The position numbers were made by a program, and so were the translations under genes. Source: Nymphaea colorata (lineage: Eukaryota; Streptophyta; Magnoliopsida; Nymphaeales; Nymphaeaceae). Taken from it: DNA of 60,000 bases. Within the stretch, counting starts at the first letter, position 1. Every line of letters starts with the position of its first letter. The stretch is taken from assembly GCF_008831285.2 (NCBI RefSeq), contig NC_045138.2, positions 5,673,205-5,733,204 on the forward strand, given 5' to 3'. Under the pieces are notes generated by a model that worked only from the letters and a program-made list of their open reading frames with translations, did not search any database and was not told where the DNA came from. Shown here piece after piece: positions 10,992 to 22,346 of this stretch.

Positions 10992-12015
10992 TATCATGAA
11001 ATATGTGAAGGAGTTTTATCTGCATATCAATTATTATCAATGGCACATCTAAACTTTTTAACCATATAATAGCCCTTTTTTTGCTTCACTTGTAAATTTC
11101 TAAAAGGAAAGGGAAAGGAAAAAGAAAAAAGAAGAGAAAATCTTCAAATATTATAAGGAGGGTCGAACAATGTTCTTTTGAAAAGTCTAATTAGTTGGGT
11201 GGGAAATGAATTGACCCTGCTGCTGCTTTTGGAGGCATGTTTTTGGTTCCCCATCTGGTTGTTGGTCATAAGTCTTTTTCTGTTATTTAATGTAAGGAAG
11301 ATGTAAACTTTTTCAGATTCAGGTAATCTAAAGTACATTGAAAATTGAATATGTTTAAATTCAATATTAACAAAAAGAAAATCAAAATCATATTTTAATT
11401 ATTTACATCCTTAAATTAAACAAAAAAAAAATCTCGTGTCTCTCTTGAGGGTCGTAACAGAAAACATTATTTTTGAAAAATATATATCAAAATAAAGAAG
11501 AAATAATACATGAATAGTCAAGTAAGATGACCTGATAATGTAAAATTTTGAGGGGAAATTAGCATGAGATTCAGTGACCATTGAAGGGGGGAAAATATAA
11601 AAAAGCTTTATTGACCTTTTCCCCATAATTAGATTTGACCTAGAAAAGAAAAAGAAAAAAATTGTTTAAAATGAAAACTGATATTCTGTACAATTTTCTC
11701 ATACTATATATGTACAAAAATTTAGTTTTGTATTTAAGATTATGAGGGATCTTCAAGGGCTTATAAAGGAGGTCATTACTAAATGGTTGTTCTGGTTCTT
11801 ACCCATTTTCTGGGTAGAAGCTCAAACTGCTATGGGGCGAGTTAGGATCCGTCGAACCAAAGGTCCCAAGCCCAACAGTGGGTCGGGTTGGTACAAAAGT
11901 CGTCATCATTGTCCTGCGGTAATCTCTTGTGGGGTCGCCAAGATCTTGAAGTCCAATTATCAAAGAACCCCATTTTAAGAAATTGGGGCACGTATTGACG
12001 TAAAATATTAGAATA

Positions 12016-12096
12016 AACCGGTCATAGCATCTACGTTTGATAATAGAAAAAAATGAATGGCGGTCATAGCATCTACATTTGATAATAGAAAAATCA
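12016..12096. repeat. Duplicated promoter-proximal module of A copies
   Basis: The words GGTCATAGCATCTAC and TTTGATAATAGAAAAA occur twice in a row upstream of A2, and again upstream of A3 (about 24000-24080). Upstream of B1 (about 6155-6185) and B2 a related module occurs once. The role is unknown. Confidence 0.75.
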
Positions 12097-12251
12097 ACAT
12101 TACAACATTTTTCACGTAAAAACAAGTTGATGCAAAGCATGTGTTATATCAAAGTATTTTGACAAATATATTAGGATGGTTATTTTATATTTAAAACAAC
12201 TTTTTAATGAAAAAATTGAAAGGTTTGTTTCTTTTTTGCTCTGTTTGGTGT

Positions 12252-12261
12252 TATATATATA
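12252..12261 (+). promoter_or_regulatory. TATA box of A2
   Basis: TATATATATA followed by ACAAACATAGCTACC, the same block as at B1 and B2, 50 nt before the A2 ATG. The promoter is therefore still present although the gene body is broken. Confidence 0.6.
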
Positions 12262-12310
12262 CAAACATAGCTACCGAGCACCAAGTCTGCAAAATACCAT
12301 CATCACATCC

Positions 12311-12366
12311 ATGGATTCCATAGAGCTGGTAGCAGAGGGTATAGCAGCTCTTCTTGCCCTTTTCTT
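12311..12366 (+). pseudogene. 5' fragment of CYP82-type pseudogene A2
   Basis: The ATG and the first codons (MDSIELVAEGIAALLALF) of an A-type P450 match A3 and the B copies. The frame then runs straight into Copia-1 LTR sequence. Compared with A3, about 430 bp are missing: the rest of the 5' exon 1 piece and most of the 5' LTR. The junction lies at a shared CTTTTCTT, so its exact position is uncertain by a few bases. Confidence 0.9.
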
Positions 12367-12411
12367 TCTTGAGAGTGCGAGAAAAGAGTTTTGTGTGTTG
12401 TTCCTAACAAC

Positions 12412-12424
12412 TGGTATCAGAGCC
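12412..12424 (+). other. Copia-1 primer-binding site (initiator tRNA-Met)
   Basis: TGGTATCAGAGCC follows the LTR end (CCTAACA) after two bases. It is the standard plant copia site complementary to the 3' end of initiator tRNA-Met. Confidence 0.93.
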
Positions 12425-12446
12425 AGGTTCGTTCGCGATAGAAACA

Positions 12447-13200
12447 ATGGCATTGGAAGAAAGAAAAGTCAGAATCGAGAAGTTCGACGGTAAAGATTTT
12501 GGATTCTGAAAGATGCAGATCGATGACTTCTTGTATCAGAAGAAACTGCATGAACCACTCATGGAAGCGAAGCCCACAACAATGGCTGACGCAGATTGGC
12601 AGTTGCTGGATAGACAAGCCCTTGGAGTCATCCGGTTGACGCTGGCCAGAAACGTCGCCTTCAACATTGTTAACGAGAAGACGACAGGAAGTCTGATGAA
12701 GACGCTAACAGATATATACGAAAAAACATTTTGCTACGAATAAGGTATATTTGATGCATCGATTATTTAATTTGAAAATGGCTGAAGGTGTCTCTGTTAT
12801 GGATCACATAAATGAGTTCAATGTTATTACTTCTCAATTGTGTTTTGTGGATATTAAATTTGATGATGAGGTTCAAGCCCTAATTTTGCTGTCATCTCTA
12901 TCGAAGAGTTTGAGTGCCACTGTGACCGCCGTTAGTAGTTCATCGGTGTCAAGTAAATTGAAGTTTAGTGGTGATCGAGATTTAATACTTAGTGAGGACA
13001 TTCGTAGAAGAGAGACAGGAGAACCTCTCGATCTGCCATAAATGTTCATAACAGGAGCAGAACTAGTCAACGCTACCAAGACCGTAGAAGGTCCAAATCT
13101 AAGAGAATGAGTCAATCCAAACCTTGAAGTGATGGTTGTTGGAACTGTGGTAAGCGAGGACACCAAAAAAGAGACTGCAGGTTATTGAAAAAGAAAAACA
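12447..13200 (+). pseudogene. Copia-1 gag (A2), broken
   Basis: Nucleocapsid and capsid precursor of the element. The frame starts at ATG 12447 (MALEERK) and meets TGA at 12507 after 20 codons. It reopens with MQIDDFLYQKK, and a frameshift lies near 12735 before MMHRLFNLKMAEG. The zinc knuckle CX2CX4HX4C is intact at 13137-13178 but in another frame. A3 has the same early TGA at 24930, so the stop is older than the unit duplication. Confidence 0.88.
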
Positions 13201-13279
13201 CAAATCATGAGGATGATACAGAAAAATGCAGCAACAGAAGATATAGGTGATGCACTTGCTTTGAATATACACAACTCTA

Positions 13280-13320
13280 TAGAGTCTTGGATTTTAAACT
13301 CTAGTGCATCTTTTTATTAA
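13280..13320 (+). pseudogene. Copia-1 protease core (A2), degraded
   Basis: The frame reads SWILNSSASFY where copia proteases carry a DSGA-type active site. Both the Asp and the Gly are replaced here. In A3 (about 25708) the same place reads WILDPGASFY, with the Asp retained. A stop follows directly in A2. Confidence 0.75.
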
Positions 13321-13592
13321 ACATATTCTAATGAAAGTATGCACAACAACTATGTTGCAGGAAAATTTGACAGAAAATATTTTGCAGATGATGAACCTCT
13401 GGATATTGTAGGGAAATGTGAGGTTCACATTAAAATGCAAAATGAACATGTATGGAAGTTAAAAGATGTCAGACATGTCCCAGAGTTGAAGTCCCAGAGT
13501 TGAAGAGGAATCTCATTTCAATCGGGCAATTAGATGACGAAGGCTATGTTACTATCTTTGTTAGCGGATCTTAGAAGATAACCAAAGGTGCT

Positions 13593-14329
13593 ATGGTTAT
13601 AGCACGAGGTCACAAATTTGGCACATTGTACATAACTGCAGATGTGAAAGACACAGTGGTTGTGGCGAAATGTGAGAATAGATCCTTGTTGTGGCATTGC
13701 AAGCTTGGGCATATGAGTGAGAAGAGAATGAAGATCATGACAACAAATAACAAGTTGCATGACTTGAAATCTGTAGACATTGGGCTATGTGAAGACTGTG
13801 TCTTCGGGAAACAGAAAATTGTCACTTTCTCCAAAGTTGGACGACCTCCTAAGAAGGAAAAGTTAGAATTTGTGCATACTAATGTTTGGAGACCTGTTCT
13901 AGTTCGTTCTCTTGGAGGATCCTTATACTATGTCACAATCCTTTCTGATTGTATCAGAAAGGTGTTGGTCTATTTTCTCAATCTGACGTGTTTAATGTTT
14001 TTAAAAGGTATAAAGCAGAAGTAGAAAATCAGACTACAAAGAAGATTAAGTGTCTACGGTCAAACAATGGTGGTGAGTATGACAGCAAAGAGTTTAAAGA
14101 CTTTTGTGCAGATCATAGGATTCGAACACAAAGGACAATCCCTAAAAAACCACGACAAAATGGAGTTGTAGAAAGAATGAACAGAACCCTTTGTGAAAGA
14201 GCAAAGACCATGAGACTGTATTCAGGCTTGCCAAAGATTTTTTGGGCTGATGCAATCAATACAGTTGCATACTTGACAAATTATGGGCCTTTTGTTCATT
14301 TAGACTATGGGATACATGAAAAAGCCTGA
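13593..14329 (+). pseudogene. Copia-1 integrase (A2), broken
   Basis: The GAG-pre-integrase region has the LWHCKLGHMSEKRM zinc-binding motif. The integrase core follows in two overlapping frames (13593-14024 and 13949-14329). The conserved stretches HTNVW, LRSNNGGEY and RQNGVVERMNRTL are visible. The first two catalytic Asp positions of the DDE triad appear as Asn, while the Glu of VVERMN is kept. There is a frameshift near 13990. Confidence 0.85.
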
Positions 14330-14987
14330 ATCGGTAAAGAGGTAAACCTTGCATACTTACGAGTCTTTGGTTGTGTCTCTTACATACATATAGACTCGAA
14401 TAAAAGTGATAAATTAGATCTAAGCCCAGAAAATGTTATTTCATTGGTTATGGAAATGATGAGTTTGGATATTATTTTCAATATGATAAAGCGAAGAAAA
14501 TTATTTGACATAATGACATAGTGTTCAATGAAATGGCTCTGTACAAAGACAGTGATAGTCTTATGTCTGATAAGATGAACATCATGACACAAATGAAGAC
14601 ATTGTAGAACTTCAAAATGTCTGTGAAGATGATGTTGCAATTAAGACTCAAGATAAAAACAGTCAGATGGAACAAGAACCAAACACATCCCAACCTCCAT
14701 TGAGGAGATCAAGTAGAAGACCAAAACCAAATCGAATATATTCTCCTTATTTATATTACTTACTGTTAACTGATGTCGGAGAACACGAGTGTTTTGATGA
14801 AGCAATGCAGGTTACAGATTCAATTAAGTGAGAGTCAACTATGAAAGAAGAGATGGACTCTTTACATGCTAACAGAACATGGAAACTAACTGAGCTTCCT
14901 TGTGGAAAGAAGTCATTGCAAAACAAATAGGTATACAGGATTAAAGAAGAAGCAGCTGGAAGAAAAAAGTATAAAGCAAGGTTAGTA

Positions 14988-15670
14988 GTGAAAGGTTTTC
15001 AACAAAAAGAAGGTATAGATTATACAGAAATTTTCTCTCTTGTTATTAAACTAACTACTATAAGATTGGTATTAAGTTTAGTTGCAGCTGAAAATTTATA
15101 TTTGGAGCAACTAAATGTAAAAAATGCATTCTTTCATGAGGATTTGGAGAAAGATATTTATATGATGCAACCTGAATGTTTCTAGGTACAAAAAAATGAA
15201 AGCCTTGTATGCCAGTTAGAGGAGAGTCTCTATAGTTTAAAACAGGCACTAACATAGCGGTAGAAAAAGTTTGATAACTTTACGGGAAGAAATGCCTTTA
15301 AGAAGTGTGATATGGATCATTGTTATTATTTTAAGAACTTTGATAGTTGTTATATAATTTTACTATTATATATGGATGATATGCTTATTGCATGCTCAAA
15401 TTTGCAAGAGATCAATTCTTTGAAAGAACAACTATCAAAGAAGTTTGAAATGAAAGATCTAGGTGCTGCGAAACAAATCCTTGGGATGAGAATAAGTAGG
15501 AACAGTAAGACAGACACCTTAAATTTGTCTAAACAAAATTATATTGAGAAGATCTTGTGCAGGTTTAAGATGCAAAATGTCAAACCTATTAGTACGCCGC
15601 TTGCTAGTCATTTCAAATTGTCCAAGGATTTGTCACTCAAGACAGATGAAGAGCATGAAAAAATGTCAAG
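14988..15670 (+). pseudogene. Copia-1 reverse transcriptase (A2), broken
   Basis: RT fragments lie at 14988-15185 (KGFQQKEGIDYTEIFS... LYLEQLNVKNAFFH) and 15312-15670. The catalytic YMDD is at 15369-15380. A TAG after PECF (15183) interrupts the frame. The same stop is in A1 and A3. Confidence 0.9.
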
Positions 15671-16179
15671 GATAAGAACTTTAGGTATGAGTCTTTGTTT
15701 TAAGAAAAATGAATTTCTTTTGCATGGCTTTGTGGATGCATATTTGGGTGGTGGTCTTGACAGCAGGAGAAGCACCACTGGGTACATTTACACCATAGGA
15801 AGAACCTGTGTTAGTTGGGTTTCACAGCTTCAAAAAGTTGTTGTGTTGTCTACTACTGAAGTTGAATATATTGTAGATACAAAAGGCAGTAAAGAGATGA
15901 TTTGGCTAAAAAGTATTCTAAAAGAATTGAATGTAAAGGAAGAGAAGTGTTCTCTCTTATGACAGTCAAAGTGCAATTCATTTAGCCAAGAATTCAGTGT
16001 TCCATGCTAAAACAAAGCATATTGATTTGAAGTATCATTTCATTAGAGATTTATTGGAAGAGAAGATACTATCTGTTGAAAAGATTCGTGGAACAGAGAA
16101 TCCAACAGGCATGTTGACAAAGTCAGTGACTGCTAAGAAACTGAGGTTATGTTTAACCTTAGTTGGTCTCCAAAGTTGA
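15671..16179 (+). pseudogene. Copia-1 RNase H region (A2), deleted and broken
   Basis: The RNase H parts GFVDAYLGG, STTGYIYTIGRTCVSWVS, TEVEYIV and HIDLKYHFIRD are present. The RT C-terminus (the region after MSRI) is joined directly to RTLGMSLCFKK by a deletion shared with A1. A3 keeps more of it (RPDIAQAL). A stop at about 15960 separates the last part. Confidence 0.88.
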
Positions 16180-16254
16180 TTGATGATAAGGCATCGCACA
16201 GGTTGAGTATGTGATATACAAGCACTTGATCTATAGTGCGAGATTGTTGATGTA

Positions 16255-16576
16255 TGGAACTTGATCTATACTGGACACTCATATACAATGTCGTGGATCC
16301 AGTGGTGCTTCTCCTGCTTAGAGGCTCGTGCTTTTTTTTTATGTAAAGACATTTATGTCATTTTGTATAAATGCAGGTTTGCCCTAATCCTTATGTTGTG
16401 AGGGAGACTATAGTTTCTTCTTTGGTCTTCTCTCTGAGAGTGAATAGTGAAAGATCTGTGCGACCGTGAACGTAAGAGATATTGCTCTGAACCACGTAAA
16501 TCTTTGTCTTTTTCCTTGTTGTTTTTATCCCTCTCTTGAGAGTGCGAGAGGAGAGTTTTATGTGTTGTTCCTAACA
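16255..16576 (+). repeat. 3' LTR of Copia-1 in A2
   Basis: It starts TGTTGATG after the AGTGCGAGAT purine tract (16243-16254) and ends CCTAACA. P450 exon 1 resumes at 16577 with CCTTC. Confidence 0.87.
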
Positions 16577-17743
16577 CCTTCGCCGGTCATCCGTCGTTAG
16601 AAACTTTTGAACACCTTGGACATCGTCCTCAGGTCACTTGGAAACGGTACTTTGATTTGGACGGTGAATGAAAAGAGTTTAGTGAAGCTTTGAATGAGTT
16701 TGTCAATCTACTTGGTACGTTCATCGTCTCTCCTCAAAGCCATGAAGAGCGTTCACCTTAAGATGGATGAAGTTGCCTCGGCTTGGCTTGCAACCACCGC
16801 CGGAAGAAATCCAATAGCGCCAGCGAGAAGAGAGACCTGATTGACGTGCTCATTGCGGGAATTTCCAAACGTCAAACTTGAGATATTTTGGCAGTAAAAA
16901 AAAATATACATAACATACTTATCGTGCGTTTGACAGTTTGGATTTCAGATTCTTTTGTCACATACCACGCCAGGCTTATATGAGATTTATGGATTTCAGA
17001 CCCGAAGTAATCAAACTCATCTTTTGTTTTTCTAATATTTAATTATCAAAAAGTTTGGTCGCCATGTCTATTTAATATTTTGGATTTTTCTTACTAACCG
17101 ATTTTGATGTTTGTTTCTTTTTGTGATTTAAGTTATTTTTTTATAACTTTCACCATTTTCTTGTCATTTTAGCTTGTGCCATCACCTTGCCAACTATTTA
17201 ACCAGATTTCTTTCCATCGAGCTCTCATCATCCTTACCAAATTTCATATTTTTATTTTGTAACTTCTTTTTAGAAAATTTTCTAAGACATCCTTAAAAAT
17301 AATTAAAAGAAAAAGACACTTAACCTGAACTTTCATATTGCTAAAAATACCCTTAGGCTTCGCACTACTAATAAAAAGCTTTTTTTTTTCAAAAAGGCCA
17401 CAATTTCTAAGCAGATTTGTTAATTTGTATTATTTTTTTACTGCTTCGATAACATTAATGCATGATTAGTTATATCTAAATGACTTTGTTTTCTATCTAT
17501 ATACTTAAAACAATTATAAAATTTTTTTTGTTAGCGTTATAATGATTTTGAAGGAAATTAAACCTAAATACAATTAATTTACTTGTCAATTTAGCAAGAA
17601 AAGCAGAGACATTCCCCTCTTTCCATTGCCTTCAAGGTGCAAGGTTGTTTTTGGTCCTTAAGATGCTCCTACACGAATCAAACTGACGATCAGACAACAA
17701 TCTGTCAATCCGACCAACTACAGTCTACACACAATTGATGCAC

Positions 17744-17783
<40 letters not shown>

Positions 17784-18879
17784 ATACAAAAAGTGAAAAC
17801 ATATAGGTTGCGTTTATTTCACCATGGATTTGAGATTCTCTGTGATCTGATATCCCTAGGATCTCAAATCCATGAATTTAAGATCATATATCTCTTCCTC
17901 CCTCTCTCCCCCACCCAAAAAAAAAAACTGATCTTAAATTAATGGTTTTGAATAAGGATGTGTGGTTCTCTTTGATTTCAAATTCTCGAGATTTGAGAAC
18001 TATGGATCCTCGTGATTTGAGACCTATAGGTTTATTATCAGACCCCCATCCAATTTTATATTTAAAAGGCGTTTGATTGCCTTGGATCTGAAATTTGAGG
18101 TGATTTGGGATCATTGTGAATCTCAAATCCACATTTTTTGCCTCACACCCCCTCAAATCTCAAATTCTTCTTTTTCACATATTGGTAAAAATCTAGTGTT
18201 TGTTGGTCTTACACAAAAGGGACTTTACTGATGGCCCTTTACTTCCTCTGATAACAAATCACACTTGAGTGGCCTCTCTCTCTCTCTCTTCACAACACCA
18301 CATATCTTAAAGAAAGCCCAAGATGAATTGGACTACCATGTGGGCAAAGACCAACAAGTGGACGAATCAGACATCAACAACTTGCCTTACTTGCAGGCCA
18401 TAGTCAAAGAGTCAATGCCCCTATACCCAGCAACACCGCTTTTGCTCCCACACGAGTCAATGGAACCCATTCAACTTGGTGGGTTCGACGTGCCAGTTGG
18501 CTCAACGCCGTTCGTTAACGCGTGGAAGATTCATCGCGACCCGACATTGTGGACGGACCCAGAAGAGTTCAAGCCAGAGAGGTTCTTGAGCAGCAACAAT
18601 GAGATGACCAGCTTTGGTGGTCAGGACTTTGCCTTCTTGCCATTTGGGTCAGGAAGGAGGTTCTGCATTGGCTGGCGGATGGCCATGCAATTTATTCACT
18701 TAACTTTGGCACGCTTGCTGCAGGGCTTTGAATGGTCTACGCCCATGGATGAGCCGATTGACATGACCGAGGGACATGGCCTAGTCCTGCCCAAAGCAAC
18801 TCTGTTTAGAGTCCTTTTGAGGCTTCATCTCCCTTCTAGTGTGTGCTATAATATTTCCAATGATATGGCAGATTCATAA
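16577..18879 (+). pseudogene. CYP82-type P450 pseudogene A2 (3' part)
   Basis: Exon 1 remainder (16577 to about 16856), intron and truncated exon 2 (18259-18879). It is nearly identical to A1: the same missing I-helix, the same ESMP in place of ExxR, the same read-through C-terminus. Visible protein differences in exon 2 are very few (for example QDFAFLPF here and QDFSFLPF in A1). Unlike A1, the end of exon 1 with its donor site is deleted: GTGCTCATT joins directly to intron sequence GCGGGAATTTCC. It is not functional. Confidence 0.9.
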
Positions 18880-20537
18880 TTTGAAACGAAGAATGAGGTC
18901 ATAAGAAATTAGAATGTTAGATAAAAGGAAAATTGTGGATGTTGCATGTTAATTAATTGATATCAGTTGGGGTGTTTGAATAGGTAATAAGTCTCATTTC
19001 CAAAGGGTTTGCTGCAACGGCCGGGGCAGCGGATTGTAGGCGGCCAGTTCCTTCAATTATTTTTCCATTTTTAAGAAATGAGTAAAAACTTTTAAAATAT
19101 CTGTAGAAAATTTTACTACCAATAATAATTCTGTAATCAATAGCGTCACGTATGTGATTTCTGTATGCATAGTTCCATGGATGGACATTCCATTTCAATA
19201 TACGTAATGTTATTCTGGAAACAAATTACAATGCATACAGAAACATTCATTTAGATAATAAAATAAGATAACATTTTCACGATAAAATACTAAAGTAGTA
19301 GTGATCTAAAGGGAGCTTAAAAGTGAACAAAAGAAGTACCATCTAGATCTATCCAACCATTTACGTTGCCTTTGATTACAGCAGATTTGATATCCACTGT
19401 TTTTAAATCCGAACCCAAATCCAATTTCAAATTCACACTTTTATACCAAACTGGGGATTTAAAAGACTAACAAGAAGCAGCTCTTGGCAAGACGGAACAT
19501 ATACCTCCCAAAATAATCCCGCATAGATTTTTCTTGCACCACAGAGTTTGTGGCTTTTTTTTTTTTTGCGTATTCAGGTGTAAAAATGACTCATCTATAA
19601 AAGAGACAATCCTACAAAGATAAAAGATGGAAAGTGGAAGATATAAAGTCCTCAATATGTTTGTTTTCTTTTTTGAAAACGGCAAAAATGTCCCTATGCC
19701 TTTTCTGGTGTGCATTTATTGCATGCACTAGGGTGGTGCTCACAACTGGATCCACCTAGTTCTTTTGTGGTTGGCTTTCTAATGTGTGCAAAATTTTTTA
19801 ATGTCTACATAAATTAAAGCACATTCATATTTAATATTGTCATAGTGTCCCATTAATCTACTCCATAGATTCATGGGATCATGACACATTGCTCATATTA
19901 TCAAATGGTCTCAATCTGGTCCACAGGAATGATGCGGCTGTCGTGGATTATATGGTTCTAACAATTCAATCAGTCTCCAAAATATCATATTGCAAACGAT
20001 AGAAGAATGCTATTGGTAGTAAAGTCTAAGTCTAAGAAGGAGGCTACCATCATTGTCCTATAGTGATCTCTTGTGGGGTGGACAAGATCTCCAAGCCCAA
20101 TCATCAAAGAAACTCATCCATATATGAGGAATATTGGTATAAACCAAACAAATAGGTCAAGGACAAAAACCAAACCTTTAACTATGATGTTTAAAGCGTT
20201 TTTTTGGAAGTATAACCGTACCAATATGATATTAAGGATAGGTAATATGATATTAAGAATAGGTTGATGTGAAATATATATTAAGTTGATCCATTTCTAG
20301 GTTTTAATAGTGTTTTTATGACAAGAAAATAAATGAATGGCTGTCATAGCGTCTACATTTTGATAATAGAAAAAACAACATTTTTGGTGTGTAAAAACAA
20401 GTTGATTCAAAGCACGTGTTATATCAAAATATTTTTTTATAAATATATTAGAATGGTTATATTTTATTTAAAATAACTTTTTAACCAAAAAATTAAAATG
20501 TTTATTTCTTTTTTTCTCTTACCTAAGTGTTTTGTGG
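18880..20537. other. Intergenic spacer A2-B2
   Basis: A near-identical copy of 4688-6352. Differences are isolated substitutions and small indels. No gene is seen. Confidence 0.75.
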
Positions 20538-20547
20538 TATATATATA
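20538..20547 (+). promoter_or_regulatory. TATA box of B2
   Basis: TATATATATA followed by ACAAACATAGCAACC, as at B1, 49 nt before the B2 ATG. The difference in spacing comes from a missing CACCAAG repeat in the leader. Confidence 0.6.
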
Positions 20548-20595
20548 CAAACATAGCAACCAAGCACCAAGACTGAAAATACCCTCACCACATCT

Positions 20596-22346
20596 ATGGA
20601 TTCCGTCAGGCTGGTAGCAGAGGGTTTAGCAGCTCTGCTCGCTCTTTTCTTCATCTGCAATATTTGGCAAAAGAAGAAAAGAGAAGCAAGAGGCCGACTA
20701 CCAGAACCGGACGGTCGTTGGCCAATAGTCGGACACCTTGGCCTGCTGACGGGAACCACACCTCTCTATAAAACTCTCGCTGCTCTTTCAGAGAAGCTGG
20801 GGCCTCTCTTCAGTCTCCAATTGGGACAAAGGCGTGCCATTGTGGTGAGCAGCATGGACTTCGCCAAGGAGTGCTTCACTGTCAATGACCGAGCCTTTGC
20901 CGGTCGGCCTCAGCTAGAAGGTTGGAAACGCCTTGGCTACAATCGTGCCATGTTCGTATTCAGCCCATATGGACCTTACTTTCTTGAACTCCGCAAGATC
21001 GTCGCCAACAAGCTGCTCTCAAGCCAGCAACTCCGACTGGTCAAACACATCCAACCTAGAAGAGTTTTTAGGTTGTGCTTGATTCCACATGGATCTTAGA
21101 TCTAAGGAATCACAAATCCATGATAGATAAAATCCACATTTCAATCAAATTGTGAGCTTCCCATGATAGATAAAATCATGGCCCCTGATTTTAAATCTTC
21201 AAGATTGGAGATCCATATATTTAAGAGAGCTTCCCCACAATCTTAAATCAGGCATGTTTTTATAGTTTATATCCGAGGGGTGTTTGATAGCCTCAGATTT
21301 GAAATTTAAGGTGATTTGGGTTCATTGGGAATCTCAAATCTACATGCTTTAGGTCAGATCCGACATCAATTGTAAGGTTTTATTTATAAACTAAGGATCT
21401 CAGTTCTTCTTTTTCACATAATGGCAAAATCTAGGGTTTGTTTATGTTGTAGTTCTACATAAAAGGGATATTAGATCAGCCTCTGAACTGGGATCTCATG
21501 CTACCAGCCACACATTTAGTAGTTTCCGTAAAGTTCAAATGGCTTTTCACTGAATGTTCTTTGCTCTATATACATTTAAATCATTCCTCTGATAACAAAT
21601 AAAAGAAATTGCTCCATACCTACTTTTTATTCATGTTTGCTTGTAGCACTTTCAATTCTCTAGCATCAGTAAAGGGCATAGATCTGTTTACTACCAATCT
21701 CCATTGTAATGAATTATTCCAGGTTTTGGTAGTAGCCGGGACAGAGAGCATGGCAGTCACACTTGAGTGGGCTCTCTCTCTCTTGCTAAATAACCCACAT
21801 CTCTTAAAGAAAGCCCAAGATGAGTTAGACTGCCAGGTCGGCAAAGAGCGACAAGTGGATGAATCAGATCTCAGTAACTTGCCTTATTTGCAAGCTATAG
21901 TCAAAGAGACAATGCGCCTACACCCAACCGGACCACTTTTGGACCCACACGAGTCAACGGAACCAGTTCAACTTGGTGGGTTCGAGGTGCCGGTTGGCTC
22001 AATCCTGTTTGTTAATGTGTGGAAGATTCATCACGACCCGACATTGTGGGCGGACCCAGAAGAATTCAAGCCAGAGAGGTTCTTGAGCAGCCGCAACGAG
22101 ATGACCGGCTTTGGTGGTCAGGACTTTGCGTTCTTGCCATTTGGATCGGGAAGGAGGATCTGTGTTGGCCGGTGGATGGCCATGCAAGTTCTTCACCTAA
22201 CTTTGGCATGCTTGCTGCAGAGCTTTGAATGGTCTACACCCATGAATGAGCCGGTTGACATGACCGTGGGACATGGCCTAACCCTGCCCAAAGCAACTCA
22301 GCTTAGAGTGCTTTTGAGGCCCCGTCTCCCACCCCACCTCTATTAG
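20596..22346 (+). pseudogene. CYP82-type P450 pseudogene B2 (internal deletion)
   Basis: The first 152 codons match B1 (MDSVRLVAEG ... RLVKHIQ) with a few substitutions. The sequence then jumps at about 21053 into the middle of the intron. About 1.09 kb is missing relative to B1 (about 6875-7962), including the second half of exon 1 and the splice donor. Reading on gives 15 foreign residues and a stop at 21097. Exon 2 (21723-22346) is open over 207 codons with PERF, ExxR and heme loop intact. Its I-helix reads AGTESM instead of AGTEST, losing a conserved Thr. The locus cannot make a full P450. A short N-terminal protein could be transcribed from the intact promoter. Confidence 0.9.

Larger units (their letters stand above)
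9287..12251. other. Intergenic spacer B1-A2
   Basis: Non-coding DNA, repeated in part downstream of B2 (22347-24235) and B3 (51089-52250). The stretch from about 10,391 to 11,507 is absent between B2 and A3, where about 95 other bases stand instead. It includes a short GC-rich patch (about 10,730-10,810) and two local duplications. I see no gene. Small ORFs here have no recognisable motifs and are not conserved between the units. Confidence 0.65.
12364..16576 (+). mobile_element. Copia-1 element in A2 (nearly full, 5' LTR truncated)
   Basis: Ty1/copia retrotransposon in sense orientation within P450 exon 1. The order is remnant 5' LTR, primer site (12412), gag with CCHC knuckle, protease, integrase, RT, RNase H, purine tract and 3' LTR. 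That order (integrase before RT) defines copia. The motifs resemble the TNT1-94 group. All domains are broken by stops and frameshifts, many shared with A1 and A3. It is the most complete uninterrupted copy in the window, but it cannot move by itself. Confidence 0.93.
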
